Source of the DNA: Arthrobacter sp. Bz4
GTDB lineage: Bacteria > Actinomycetota > Actinomycetes > Actinomycetales > Micrococcaceae
Assembly (NCBI RefSeq): GCF_003075455.1
Contig: NZ_QDAE01000002.1
Span: 62,001-126,000, forward strand
Reading direction: 5' to 3'
DNA length: 64,000 nucleotides
Below the pieces are notes generated by a model. It saw only the letters and a list, made by a program, of their open reading frames with translations, made no database searches and was not told the DNA's origin. This document shows, in pieces, positions 51,650 to 59,858 of this stretch; position 1 is the first letter of the stretch, and each line of letters opens with the position of its first letter. Made by a program: the position numbers and the translations under genes.

Positions 51650-52561
51650 CTAGGGCGAAGGCTTTCCGCCGTTGACATTCAAGGTTTCGCCCACCACATA
51701 GCTTGACTCGGAGGACGCAAGGAAGACGTAGGCCGGGGCCAGCTCGGTGGGCTGTCCTGCGCGACCTAAGGGGGTGTCCTTGCCAAACTCCGGCAGCTTG
51801 TCCTTTGGCTGTCCATCCGAAACCTGCAATGGGGTCCAGATCGGGCCTGGAGCAACGGCGTTGACCCGAATACCCTTGGGTGCCAACTGCTCGGCGAGGC
51901 CCTTGGTGAAATTGTTGATCGCAGCCTTGGTGCTCGCATAGTCCAGCAGAGTCGACGACGGGCTGTAAGCCTGAATCGATGTCGAGTTCACGATGCTCGA
52001 TCCGGGCTTCAGATGCTTCAGCGCTTCACGGGTGATCCAGAAGAACGAATAGATGTTCGTCTTGAAAGTTTCATCCAACTGCTCATCGGTGAGGTCCTCA
52101 AGACGCTCGACCGCAATCTGCTTGCCGGCATTATTCACAAGGATATCTAGGCCACCCAGCTGTTCGGCGGCATCGTTCACGAGTGAACGGCAGAAAGCCG
52201 CATCGGTCAGGTCGCCCGGAAGCTTGACAGCCTTCTGGCCGCTCTCTTCGATGAGGCGCGCCACCTCGACGGCGTCGGGCTCCTCGACGGGGAGGTAGGA
52301 CAACGCGACGTCGGCACCTTCGCGGGCGAAAGCGATAGCGACGGCAGCGCCGATACCGGAGTCCGCTCCGGTGATAAGAGCCTTGCGCCCCTTGAGGCGG
52401 CCGGTGCCACGATAAGAGGTCTCGCCGCGGTCCGTTTGTGGTTCCAGATCCCGATCCAACCCGGGTTCGGGCTGGTCCTGCTTGGGGGCCGAGATGCTCG
52501 GGAAACGAGTCACCGGATCCTGGAAGGTGTACTGGTCAGTCGTTGAAGTCTTATCAGTCAT
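51650..52561 (-). CDS. SDR-family oxidoreductase (general-stress YghA/GsiB-neighbour type)
   Basis: This 303-residue enzyme belongs to the long N-terminal-extension SDR group (residues 1-55 polar) that includes E. coli YghA. Visible motifs are GRKALITGADSGIGAAVA for the cofactor, NNAGKQ, the catalytic Ser and YxxxK (NSTSIQAYSPSSTLLDYASTKAAINNF in parts), and APGPIWTPLQ. It reduces aldehydes or ketones with NADP(H). It is often part of general stress responses. Substrate unknown. Confidence 0.9.
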   Translation of the reverse strand: MTDKTSTTDQYTFQDPVTRFPSISAPKQDQPEPGLDRDLEPQTDRGETSYRGTGRLKGRKALITGADSGIGAAVAIAFAREGADVALSYLPVEEPDAVEVARLIEESGQKAVKLPGDLTDAAFCRSLVNDAAEQLGGLDILVNNAGKQIAVERLEDLTDEQLDETFKTNIYSFFWITREALKHLKPGSSIVNSTSIQAYSPSSTLLDYASTKAAINNFTKGLAEQLAPKGIRVNAVAPGPIWTPLQVSDGQPKDKLPEFGKDTPLGRAGQPTELAPAYVFLASSESSYVVGETLNVNGGKPSP

Positions 52562-52704
52562 GCGTTCCTCACTAGCCGTGCGTACGTACGATACGGTCTG
52601 TGCAGGCCAACCGGGAGACGGATCGAATACCGCCCTCCCCGAAAGCTAAGCCTACTGACTATCCTAGGACGTACCCACCCATCAGACAAGGCAGTGCGGG
52701 GAAG

Positions 52705-52803
52705 CTAGAAGATCTGAGCGAAGAATCCCGCACCAATACTCGCCACGAGAGCGATAATGAGAAGCCAGACGATGGGCACACGGTATTTGTTGATGTAGCG
52801 CAT
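52705..52803 (-). CDS. Very small membrane protein, 32 residues
   Basis: The product is basic at the start (MRYINKYR) and then a single membrane helix (VPIVWLLIIALVASIGAGFF). GGGGGA lies three to four bases ahead of the ATG at 52803. Short single-helix proteins of this kind are often missed. No function can be proposed. Confidence 0.5.
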   Translation of the reverse strand: MRYINKYRVPIVWLLIIALVASIGAGFFAQIF

Positions 52804-52881
52804 GGTCCCCCAGTCTAGGCGAGCCTGGCAGCTTGCCGCCGAGCGGAAATAATTCACCACCTCCCCACGCTGCAAAGGGGT

Positions 52882-53724
52882 ATGGACAAGCTGATAGCAG
52901 TTACTGGATCGACCGGGGCCATCGGCGGCGCTACGGCACGCATTCTTGCTGCGTCCGGGCTCGCACTTCGCCTGCCGGTCCGAGACCTCGGCCGCGCACC
53001 GGCGCTGCCGGGCGCAACCGCCGCTGAGTGCAGCTACGCGGACCGTTCGGCAGCCGTGACAGCTCTTGAGGGTGTCCACACCCTCTTCATGGTCTCAGCA
53101 AGCGAATCCAAAGATCGCGTGGAGCAGCATCTGACCTTCGTCGACGCGGCCAGTGAAGCCGGTGTGCAGCACATCGTGTACACCTCATTTTTTGGTGCCG
53201 CCCCGGACGCCACCTTCACCCTCGGGCGCGACCATTGGGCCACCGAGGAACACATCCGCCGTTCCGGGATCGCCTACACCTTCCTCCGCAACAATCTGTA
53301 TCTGGACGTCCTACAACATTTCGCCGACGACGACGGCGTCATTCGCGGCCCCGCTGGCAACGGGCGATTGGCCGCGGTGGCCCGGGCGGACGTGGTGCAG
53401 GTGGCCGCCGTTGTCCTTAGGGATGCCGCCGCCCATGCGGGCAACACCTATGAGCTGACCGGCCCCACGGCGCTAACCCTGGCGGAGGCTGCAGCGATCA
53501 TTTCGCAGGAAACCGGCCGGGAGGTCACTTACCGGGCCGAATCGGTCGGTGAAGCGTACGGTTCCCGGCAGCACTTCGGCGCGCCCGACTGGCAGCTCGA
53601 TGCCTGGGTCAGCACCTACACAGCAATTGCCGAAGGAGGGCTGGCCCGGACCACCACCACGGTGCAGGATCTGACGGGTCAACCAGCACTGGATCTCGCT
53701 CAAGTCCTCCACGGCGACCGCTAG
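52882..53724 (+). CDS. NmrA/NAD(P)H-binding SDR-like protein
   Basis: This 280-residue atypical SDR has the N-terminal dinucleotide motif AVTGSTGAIGGATARILA and the central EAGVQHIVYTSFFGA and YTFLRNNLYLDVL segments, as in NmrA-like quinone reductases and redox sensors (QOR2 type). A clear AAAGGGG site precedes the ATG. It is followed nine bases later by a flavin reductase gene, so the pair may act in quinone or flavin redox. Confidence 0.88.
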   Translation: MDKLIAVTGSTGAIGGATARILAASGLALRLPVRDLGRAPALPGATAAECSYADRSAAVTALEGVHTLFMVSASESKDRVEQHLTFVDAASEAGVQHIVYTSFFGAAPDATFTLGRDHWATEEHIRRSGIAYTFLRNNLYLDVLQHFADDDGVIRGPAGNGRLAAVARADVVQVAAVVLRDAAAHAGNTYELTGPTALTLAEAAAIISQETGREVTYRAESVGEAYGSRQHFGAPDWQLDAWVSTYTAIAEGGLARTTTTVQDLTGQPALDLAQVLHGDR

Positions 53725-53733
53725 GCTCAAAGG

Positions 53734-54348
53734 ATGCGCAGAGACTTCAGCAGAGACAACACCTCGACGCGTGACTTTTACCGGCTGCTCACCTCGACGG
53801 TGGTACCCCGCCCGATCGCCTGGGTGTCGTCCCGGTCAGCGGCAGGCGAGGACAACCTGGCGCCGCACTCATTTTTCACCATTGCGTCGGTGGACCCCCC
53901 GATGGTCGCTTTCACATCGGTAGGGCGGAAGGACACCCTGCGCAACATTGAGGAAACCGGCGAGTTTGTCGTCAATCTCGCGCCAGAGCAGCTGTTCGAG
54001 CAGATCAACGCCACCGCCACGAATTTTGACCGGGAAGTCAGCGAGTTCGACGCCGCCGGTCTCACCCGGGAGCCGAGCCACACGGTGACGCCCCCACGAC
54101 TGCGGGAGTCTCCGGTCGCCCTGGAGTGCAAGCTACATCTGGTGCAGCCCATCGGGGATTGCTTTGTGGTTTTCGGCGAGGTGACCCATGCAGCCATTTC
54201 CGAGGACGTCCTGGACGGGACCCACCCACTGATGGACCGCCTCAAACCACTGTCCCGGCTAGGCCGCGATGAGTGGGGTACCACCGGAGTCGTTCACACG
54301 ATCAAGCGCATTCCCGTGGAGGAGTGGCCGGGGCACTTCCGCGGCTGA
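53734..54348 (+). CDS. Flavin reductase-like FMN-binding protein
   Basis: This 204-residue protein has the split-barrel flavin-reductase fold: FYRLLTSTVVPRPIAWVSS, the FMN contacts NLAPHSFFTIASVDPPMVAF (in segments), RKDTLRNIEETGEFVVN and CKLHLVQPIGDCFVVFGEV. The family reduces FMN or serves as a reductase component. The last nine codons (from EEWPGHFRG) form half of a very long terminator stem at 54318-54382, so the coding end doubles as a transcription stop. Confidence 0.88.
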   Translation: MRRDFSRDNTSTRDFYRLLTSTVVPRPIAWVSSRSAAGEDNLAPHSFFTIASVDPPMVAFTSVGRKDTLRNIEETGEFVVNLAPEQLFEQINATATNFDREVSEFDAAGLTREPSHTVTPPRLRESPVALECKLHLVQPIGDCFVVFGEVTHAAISEDVLDGTHPLMDRLKPLSRLGRDEWGTTGVVHTIKRIPVEEWPGHFRG

Positions 54349-54382
54349 ACGGGTACCGCGGAAGCGCCCCGGCCACTCCTCC
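54318..54382. terminator. Long bidirectional terminator overlapping a stop codon
   Basis: Arms 54318-54344 and 54356-54382 are 27 bases each, complementary with one mismatch, around an 11-base loop that contains the TGA stop of the flavin-reductase gene. It sits between two convergent genes. Confidence 0.85.
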
Positions 54383-54391
54383 TCCCGGGTT

Positions 54392-54583
54392 TCACCTTCC
54401 AAACAGTCGACCAAACCAACCTGGCTGAGCCTGCCCCTCAGACCGCGCACGCTTCGGCTCGACGGTCGGATTGCAGGAGCACTGATCCTTCTTTGGTACC
54501 GACCGCATTACCTGATCGACGTGATTTCCACAGCCGGCCCAGGTGGTTTTCCGGCAGCGCATACAGGTGGTTGTCCGGCACAT
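54392..54583 (-). CDS. Small Cys-rich protein under a CsoR-type promoter
   Basis: This 63-residue protein has CRTTTCMRCRKTTWAGCG at the start (C2, C7, C10, C18), a His (NHVDQV), and CSC later (C35, C37). It ends in a basic/aromatic tail, PGWFGRLFGR. The first part matches a widespread family of tiny TWAGCG proteins with no known function. The spacing of thiols suggests zinc or copper binding. GAGAG precedes the ATG by six bases. Its promoter carries a copper-repressor box, so it is a likely member of the copper response. Confidence 0.75.
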   Translation of the reverse strand: MCRTTTCMRCRKTTWAGCGNHVDQVMRSVPKKDQCSCNPTVEPKRARSEGQAQPGWFGRLFGR

Positions 54584-54636
54584 GCGAACTCTCTTTCATT
54601 AGGGTCCAGGCTGGAATCGTGGACGGCGTTCACTCA

Positions 54637-54666
54637 AGTATGCAAATACCCCTAGGGGTATGTCAA
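54637..54666 (-). promoter_or_regulatory. Promoter with CsoR-type box upstream of the small Cys-rich gene
   Basis: On the minus strand, TTGACA (54661-54666) is followed after 18 bases by CATACT (54637-54642). ATACCCCTAGGGGTAT at 54646-54661 is a perfect palindrome filling the spacer. It has the same build as the promoter at 32338-32366. Confidence 0.75.
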
Positions 54667-54708
54667 ATACAGGCCACGCCGAGACTGACCCTCCTTCGCC
54701 CACGAAAG

Positions 54709-54773
54709 GTCAAGGAAGCTTGACATGATGGCAGAAGTCAAGGAAGCTTGACCCCATGACAAGCTTCCTTGAC
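54709..54773. promoter_or_regulatory. Three-operator array ahead of the XRE regulator
   Basis: GTCAAGGAAGCTTGAC occurs at 54709-54724 and 54737-54752. A 15/16 match in the reverse orientation, GACAAGCTTCCTTGAC, is at 54758-54773, ending 14 bases before the regulator start. Centres are 28 and 21 bases apart, consistent with cooperative binding. Confidence 0.75.
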
Positions 54774-54787
54774 CACTTTGGTTTCCA

Positions 54788-54979
54788 GTGAGGAACGATC
54801 TCAGTACGCTCCGCCGCGCGGCTGGCATCTCCCAACGTGAACTCGCAGAAGTCCTCGACGTTTCGCGTCAGACCATCAATTCCATTGAGACCGGCCGCTA
54901 CGATCCGTCGCTCCCACTGGCCATAGCTATCGCCCGACACTTTCGCAGCACCGTAGAGGAGATCTTCCATGTCGACTAG
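54788..54979 (+). CDS. XRE-family small transcriptional regulator
   Basis: This 63-residue protein is essentially one helix-turn-helix domain: LSTLRRAAGISQRELAEVLDVSRQTINSIE, followed by TGRYDPSLPLAIAIARHF. It is of the YozG type, often paired with a small membrane protein gene. The GTG start lies immediately downstream of three copies of a palindrome, so autorepression is likely. It overlaps the next gene by 11 bases. Confidence 0.85.
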   Translation: MRNDLSTLRRAAGISQRELAEVLDVSRQTINSIETGRYDPSLPLAIAIARHFRSTVEEIFHVD

Positions 54980-55397
54980 CACCTATACCTCAAAGCAAAA
55001 GGCCGCGGTCCTCGGGCTGGTACTGGCAGGGCTGACTGGTCTCATCCTGACAGGGCTGTTGCTTCAGGAGTACGGGCCGGGAAATATGGGGGCTGGCCTT
55101 CTGGCGGGCGGCGCCGTCGGCCTGGTCGCCGCCCTGATTGGCCTGTGGCGCATCACCAAGACCCCCTCACGAGTGAGCACCTTCGAACGCGCCTGGACCC
55201 AGACGGGCGATGAACGGGACAACGCCGTCCTCACCAGATCGCTGGCAATCCTAGGACTCCTAGCGGTCCCGCTGACCGCCATCGCGGCAATAGCCGTGGG
55301 CTTTGGGGCTGCCGTGGAGATGGTTCTGGCTTTGCTGCTGCTGGCACAAGCTTTGGTGGGAGCCGTCGCGTTCGTTGCGATCAACCGTAAGAGCTGA
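54969..55397 (+). CDS. Small four-helix membrane protein paired with XRE regulator
   Basis: This 142-residue protein has four helices in two pairs (AAVLGLVLAGLTGLILTGLLL, MGAGLLAGGAVGLVAALIGLW, SLAILGLLAVPLTAIAAIAVG, MVLALLLLAQALVGAVAFVA). The cytoplasmic loop between (TFERAWTQTGDERDNAVLTRS) is conserved among membrane proteins next to YozG-like regulators. It overlaps the regulator by 11 bases, hence translational coupling. Function unknown. It may sense the membrane state. Confidence 0.75.
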   Translation: MSTSTYTSKQKAAVLGLVLAGLTGLILTGLLLQEYGPGNMGAGLLAGGAVGLVAALIGLWRITKTPSRVSTFERAWTQTGDERDNAVLTRSLAILGLLAVPLTAIAAIAVGFGAAVEMVLALLLLAQALVGAVAFVAINRKS

Positions 55398-55549
55398 CGC
55401 CTCTTTGGGCGTCCATCCTCACAGATCACTAACTATGCCGTAGGGCGCATACTTACAGGCGGCATACATCTAACTCACATAAACTACGTATATCCGCGGG
55501 TTTAGCATCCCTTCGTCTGCTGGGGACAGAATCTAACGCAGGGACACTT

Positions 55550-56632
55550 ATGAGTACTACAACCTCCGGCCGTAGCGTGCGCGTTGCTAAGCCGAACGAC
55601 GTCGTCGCCTCCTATGCGACGCTGCTGAAGCAGGTACGCAAAGAAGGTCTGCTGAACCGTCGCCGCCGCTTTTACGTTTCCGTCTTCGCTGCACTGGCGT
55701 TGACCATGGGTGCCGCCTGGACCGGTTTCGCCCTGCTGGGCGATACCTGGTTCCAGTTATTGATCGCCGCCGTGCTCGGCGTCGTCTTCACGCAGATCGC
55801 GTTCCTGGCCCACGAGGCCTCCCACCGGCAGATTTTCAAGACCCGCGGGGCCAACGACTGGTCCGGACGGATCCTGGCCGCCGGCGTCGTCGGCATCAGC
55901 TACCAGTGGTGGATGAATAAACACACCCGCCATCACAACGACCCCAACGTGGTGGGCAAGGACCCGGACATTGAGATCGATACCATTTCCTTCATTGAGG
56001 AAGACGCAGCCAAAGCCAAGGGACTCCACGCCTGGATCACCCGCCGCCAGGGCTACCTCTTCTTCCCGCTGCTGACCTTCGAAGGTTTGAACCTGCACGC
56101 CAAGTCGATCGGCACCCTGTTCCGGCCGGGGGCTGTCCAGGGCCGCTGGATCGAACTGGCTCTCCTCGCGATCCGGTTCGGCGCCTATCTCGGCGTCCTG
56201 TTCTGGTTCCTGCCCGTCGGCATGGCGTTTGCCTTCATCGGCGTTCAGATGGCCGTGTTCGGCATCTACATGGGAGCCTCCTTCGCCCCCAACCACAAGG
56301 GCATGCCGATCATCCCCAAGAACAGCAAACTGGACTTCTTCCAGAAACAGGTCCTCACCTCACGCAACATTCGCGGCGGCAACTTCGTCAACAACGCCTT
56401 CGGCGGCCTGAACTTCCAGATCGAGCACCACCTGTTCCCGGACATGCCCCGCCCACACCTGCGCAAGGCCGCCCTGATCGTCCGCGAGCATTGCGAACGC
56501 CTCAAAGTCCCCTACACCGAGGTCGGCGTCGCAGCCTCCTACGGCGCAGTAGTGTCCTACCTCAACCGGGTAGGCCTCGCCGCACGCGACCCCTTCGACT
56601 GCCCCATGGTCAACAAATACCGGCACCAATAG
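55550..56632 (+). CDS. Membrane fatty-acid / acyl-CoA desaturase
   Basis: This 360-residue protein has three His boxes that bind the di-iron centre: HEASH at 88-92, HTRHH at 125-129 and QIEHH ending at H293-H294. There are four main membrane helices. The third box with Gln in front resembles front-end or delta-6-type desaturases and DesA3-like enzymes. It introduces a double bond into an acyl chain to adjust membrane fluidity. The intergenic region in front (55398-55549) is AT rich and likely carries its promoter. It is followed by a strong terminator. Confidence 0.9.
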   Translation: MSTTTSGRSVRVAKPNDVVASYATLLKQVRKEGLLNRRRRFYVSVFAALALTMGAAWTGFALLGDTWFQLLIAAVLGVVFTQIAFLAHEASHRQIFKTRGANDWSGRILAAGVVGISYQWWMNKHTRHHNDPNVVGKDPDIEIDTISFIEEDAAKAKGLHAWITRRQGYLFFPLLTFEGLNLHAKSIGTLFRPGAVQGRWIELALLAIRFGAYLGVLFWFLPVGMAFAFIGVQMAVFGIYMGASFAPNHKGMPIIPKNSKLDFFQKQVLTSRNIRGGNFVNNAFGGLNFQIEHHLFPDMPRPHLRKAALIVREHCERLKVPYTEVGVAASYGAVVSYLNRVGLAARDPFDCPMVNKYRHQ

Positions 56633-56644
56633 CCCGACACATAA

Positions 56645-56702
56645 AAACTGCCCTGCGGGTCAGATCTGCCGCTAGCGGCGGACCTGACGGGCAGGGCAGT
56701 TT
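56645..56702. terminator. Bidirectional terminator after the desaturase
   Basis: AAACTGCCCTGC (56645-56656) pairs with GCAGGGCAGTTT (56691-56702), with an inner GCCGC/GCGGC stem. An A run before and a T run after the stem allow use by both convergent genes. Confidence 0.8.
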
Positions 56703-56721
56703 CTATGTCCGAGGTGGGTGT

Positions 56722-57567
56722 TTAGGCGTTCCACAGTCCGTAGGAATCGGCCAGTGAAGAGATTTTCTGGGCTCGGGCCAGACGGGGAAGATAGGATCCG
56801 TCACCGACGACGGCCCCAGCCTCATGCGCAACGAGAAGTTCATGCGCCCACATAATCTCGGACTCGCTCGGCGAGAGACCCTTGTTGATGGTGTCGGTGG
56901 CGTCAGGTAGCAGGCAGAGCTTGCCGGTCATGCCCATCGAGGCGGTCACCTTGCAGGCCTCCAGCAGGGTGTCCCCCAGCGCTCCAACGGTTGGACCATC
57001 GATAGGGCCGGGCAGCTGACCCACCCGCGAAGCAACCACCAGTTTGGCGCGGGCGTAGGCCAAGGCCATCGGCTCGTCGGAGGCTCCGGTATCTCGCCGG
57101 AAGTCACCGACGCCAAACGCGAGTCGGAACGTGCCCGGTGCGCTGGCAATCGATGTGGCGTTCTCAATACCCAGCGCCGACTCGATCAGGGCCAGCACCG
57201 GAGTGCCCGCCTGAAGTCGCATGGCGGTGTGGGTGACCTGCTCGGGCTTCTCCGTCATGGCCAGCATGACCCCGCGTAGTCCGGGAGCCTTGGAGAGTGC
57301 CGCGAGGTCGTCGGCCCAGAAATCGGTTTCGATGCCGTTGACTCGCACCCAGGCCGTCATCCCGGTGGAGAGTGCCTCCACCACCCGCTCCCGCGCCTCG
57401 GCTTTGCCATCGGCGGGAACGGCGTCTTCCATGTCGAACACTACGGAGTCCGCCTCGGAGGTGAGGGCAGGCGCGAAGTTGGCCTCAGACGCCGCGGAGG
57501 CAAGGAGCCAGGAACGGGAGAGCTTGGCGGGGAGCGCAGCTGCGCGGCTGTTTCTTAAGGAGGCCAT
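56722..57567 (-). CDS. CitE-like HpcH/HpaI-family lyase, second copy
   Basis: This 281-residue protein has the family pattern: EADSVVFDMEDAVPADGKAEAR, AWVRVNGIET, VLALIESALGIENATSIA, and MTGKLCLLPDATDTINKG where the operon copy has SGRTAVHP. It is distantly related to the copy at 14948. It stands near a glycerate kinase and a hydroxypyruvate isomerase gene, suggesting two- and three-carbon hydroxyacid metabolism. Substrate unknown. Confidence 0.82.
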   Translation of the reverse strand: MASLRNSRAAALPAKLSRSWLLASAASEANFAPALTSEADSVVFDMEDAVPADGKAEARERVVEALSTGMTAWVRVNGIETDFWADDLAALSKAPGLRGVMLAMTEKPEQVTHTAMRLQAGTPVLALIESALGIENATSIASAPGTFRLAFGVGDFRRDTGASDEPMALAYARAKLVVASRVGQLPGPIDGPTVGALGDTLLEACKVTASMGMTGKLCLLPDATDTINKGLSPSESEIMWAHELLVAHEAGAVVGDGSYLPRLARAQKISSLADSYGLWNA

Positions 57568-57728
57568 ATATGAACACTACTGAACGGTCGGAGCCATAAT
57601 CCACCGCAGCACCGAAGCTGACCCAAACACTACGAACAAAACCAGCCCCAATCCCCGGCCTAAGCGCTCAGATGCTGGTAGACATGGTCAGCAGTTAGGT
57701 GAGTTGCCCTGAACATTGGTGGCTTGGC

Positions 57729-58883
57729 CTAGCGGGCGCACTGCTGGGTAAGACCAACATAAGCAGCGATCTCCTTGCCCACTTCCTCCAGCAGACTGGC
57801 AGCGTTGGCAATACACAGCTCGACGTCGGGTTCCCGGTCCGTCAGCGCGAAGGTGCGCTCAAACCCGGCCGTGGATAACTGGTCGGGCGTCAGGACGGTG
57901 CGCCCGCAGACGGCGATAGCCCTGACGTTCGCCACCGCCGCTGCGGTCGCCACTCCCATGGGGGTCTTTCCGCCCAGGCTCTGTTCATCGAGGCTGCCCT
58001 CTCCCGTGATCACCAGGTCTGCGTCGCGCAGCTTCTCGGCCAGGCCCGTCAACTCCAGGACGACGTCGATGCCCGGCCGTCGCCGCGCGTTCAACACGGC
58101 GAGCGCAGCGAACCCCACCCCACCGGCGGCACCGGCACCCGGCGCGGTGGCCGCCTCATCGATCGCGGGGCCGGCTACTGTCGCCAGAACGCTCACGAAC
58201 CGTCCGAGGGCGGTATCGAGATTGTCGACATCACTGGCGGTGGCGCCCTTTTGCGGGCCGAACACTGCAGCGGCGCCGTTGGGGCCCAGGAGTGGGTTGT
58301 CGACGTCGGAGGCGAGAGTGATCGAAGCTGTCGACAGGCGTTGGTCAAGACCAGTCAGGTCGATTGATGCGAGGTGGACGAGCGCTGCACCACCGGGCGG
58401 AAGGTCACCGCCGTCGTCGTCGAGCAATCGTGCGCCCAGTCCGGCCAGCAGGCCCGCCCCGCCGTCGGTGCTGGCGCTGCCGCCCACCCCGAGCACGATG
58501 TCGGTGCAGCCGTGGTCGAGCGCGAAGCGAATGAGGTCACCGGTGCCTCGGCTGGTGGCGCCGCCCGCATCGAGCGTGCTGTTCGGCAATACGGCCAGGC
58601 CCGACGCGAGGGCCATTTCAATCACTGCCTGCGAACCGCGGATCGCAATCGGCGCTTCCAGCGGCTCACCCGTGGGGCCGGTGACCGTGGTGATCAGGAG
58701 GGAAAATCCGGCGGCGGCGGCCGCATCGAGAGTCCCTTCGCCGCCGTCGGCCGCTGGCACCTGCTCAATGTTGAGGATCGAATCGGGTCCCAGCGCGCCG
58801 CGCAGCCCCGCGGCCACTGCCTCGGCGACCTCGGGGGCGGAGAGTGAACCCTTGAACTTGTCCGGTGCAATCACTATGCGCAT
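57729..58883 (-). CDS. glxK: Glycerate 2-kinase
   Basis: This 384-residue protein has the GlxK/GarK family start RIVIAPDKFKGSLSAPEVAEA. Conserved regions are VPAADGGEGTLDA, VLGVGGSASTDGGAGLLAGLG and LVITGEGSLDEQSLGGKTPMGVA. It phosphorylates glycerate to 2-phosphoglycerate (GarK-type class) and so returns carbon from glyoxylate or glucarate breakdown to glycolysis. The upstream neighbour is a hydroxypyruvate isomerase. Full length. Confidence 0.93.
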   Translation of the reverse strand: MRIVIAPDKFKGSLSAPEVAEAVAAGLRGALGPDSILNIEQVPAADGGEGTLDAAAAAGFSLLITTVTGPTGEPLEAPIAIRGSQAVIEMALASGLAVLPNSTLDAGGATSRGTGDLIRFALDHGCTDIVLGVGGSASTDGGAGLLAGLGARLLDDDGGDLPPGGAALVHLASIDLTGLDQRLSTASITLASDVDNPLLGPNGAAAVFGPQKGATASDVDNLDTALGRFVSVLATVAGPAIDEAATAPGAGAAGGVGFAALAVLNARRRPGIDVVLELTGLAEKLRDADLVITGEGSLDEQSLGGKTPMGVATAAAVANVRAIAVCGRTVLTPDQLSTAGFERTFALTDREPDVELCIANAASLLEEVGKEIAAYVGLTQQCAR

Positions 58884-59048
58884 ACCGCCATTAGATCATT
58901 GGTGGGCCGGCTGCGGCCTCGGGACAGCCCGGTGCAGCAGGTGAAACGCCACCACCGAACGGATTGCCGAGGGTGTCCAATGGTGGCCGTTGGTGTTCTA
59001 CATCCTGTGAAGGAGTGTTCCTGCCAGTCGTCACGTCGACGCAAGCGG

Positions 59049-59858
59049 TCAACCGATGCGGCTTTCACCTGACAGCTGCCGGCCAAGCCAGGTGAACGCC
59101 TGCTCCGGGGGGCTCTTGTATTCGAGGCCGATCGGGCCCTGATATCCGAGGGTTCGACTGCGATCGATCCAGTCGGCAAGCGGAAGGTCACCGCTGCCGG
59201 GTGCGCCGCGCCCTGGTGCATCGGCGATCTGGATATGTCCAAAGTCCTCGGCGTGTGCTTCGATGACTCCGCCGACGTCGTCGCCATTCACTGACAGGTG
59301 GTAGAAATCAGCGAGCAGTTTGATGTTGGTGGCGCCGTGGGCGTGGACATTGGCGATGACGCTGAGCGCGTCCTGGGCGGTCTTGAGTGGGTAACGGTCT
59401 GCACCGCTGATTGGCTCCAGGAGGACCGTCCCGCCAATTGCTGCGACAGCGTTGGCGGCCAGGACCAGATTGTCGACGGCCAGCGTGTCCTGTTCCTGCG
59501 CGCTCACGCCCTCCACCCGGTTCCCGTACAGGGCGTTGAAGTGCTTACAACCCAGCCGCTCGCCAATACCGACGACGACCGGAACGTTGGCTCGGAATTC
59601 CTCGCTGCGGGCCGGCCATGAGACCAGACCTCGATCCCCGCCCGGCATATCACCGCCATTAAAGTTCAAGCCCGTCAGCTGGACTCCCGCATTCGTGATG
59701 GCGTCTTCGAAGTCTTGAACTTCGGCTGCGGTGGGCGTTGAAGTGGGGAATGGCCACCAAAACTCGACCGCATCGAAGCCGGCGGCCTTCGCGGCAGCTG
59801 GCCTGTCCCATAGCGGCAGCTCGGTGAAGAGGATTGAACAGTTCACGGTGTACGTCAT
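59049..59858 (-). CDS. hyi: Hydroxypyruvate isomerase-like TIM-barrel protein
   Basis: This 269-residue protein starts VNCSILFTELPLWDRPAAAKAAGFDAVEFWWPF, shown as conserved parts of Hyi proteins. Later it has the metal-binding glutamate VLLEPISGADRYPL, the DFYHLSVNGDD segment and IGLEYKSP at the end. It converts hydroxypyruvate to tartronate semialdehyde. With the glycerate kinase it covers part of glyoxylate use. A glyoxylate carboligase and a tartronate semialdehyde reductase are not seen here. Confidence 0.88.
   Translation of the reverse strand: MTYTVNCSILFTELPLWDRPAAAKAAGFDAVEFWWPFPTSTPTAAEVQDFEDAITNAGVQLTGLNFNGGDMPGGDRGLVSWPARSEEFRANVPVVVGIGERLGCKHFNALYGNRVEGVSAQEQDTLAVDNLVLAANAVAAIGGTVLLEPISGADRYPLKTAQDALSVIANVHAHGATNIKLLADFYHLSVNGDDVGGVIEAHAEDFGHIQIADAPGRGAPGSGDLPLADWIDRSRTLGYQGPIGLEYKSPPEQAFTWLGRQLSGESRIG

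Noticed and set aside
54709-54773. CRISPR-like repeats
   Set aside because: Three short palindromes with spacing of 12 and 5 bases and mixed orientation; they are operators, not a CRISPR array.
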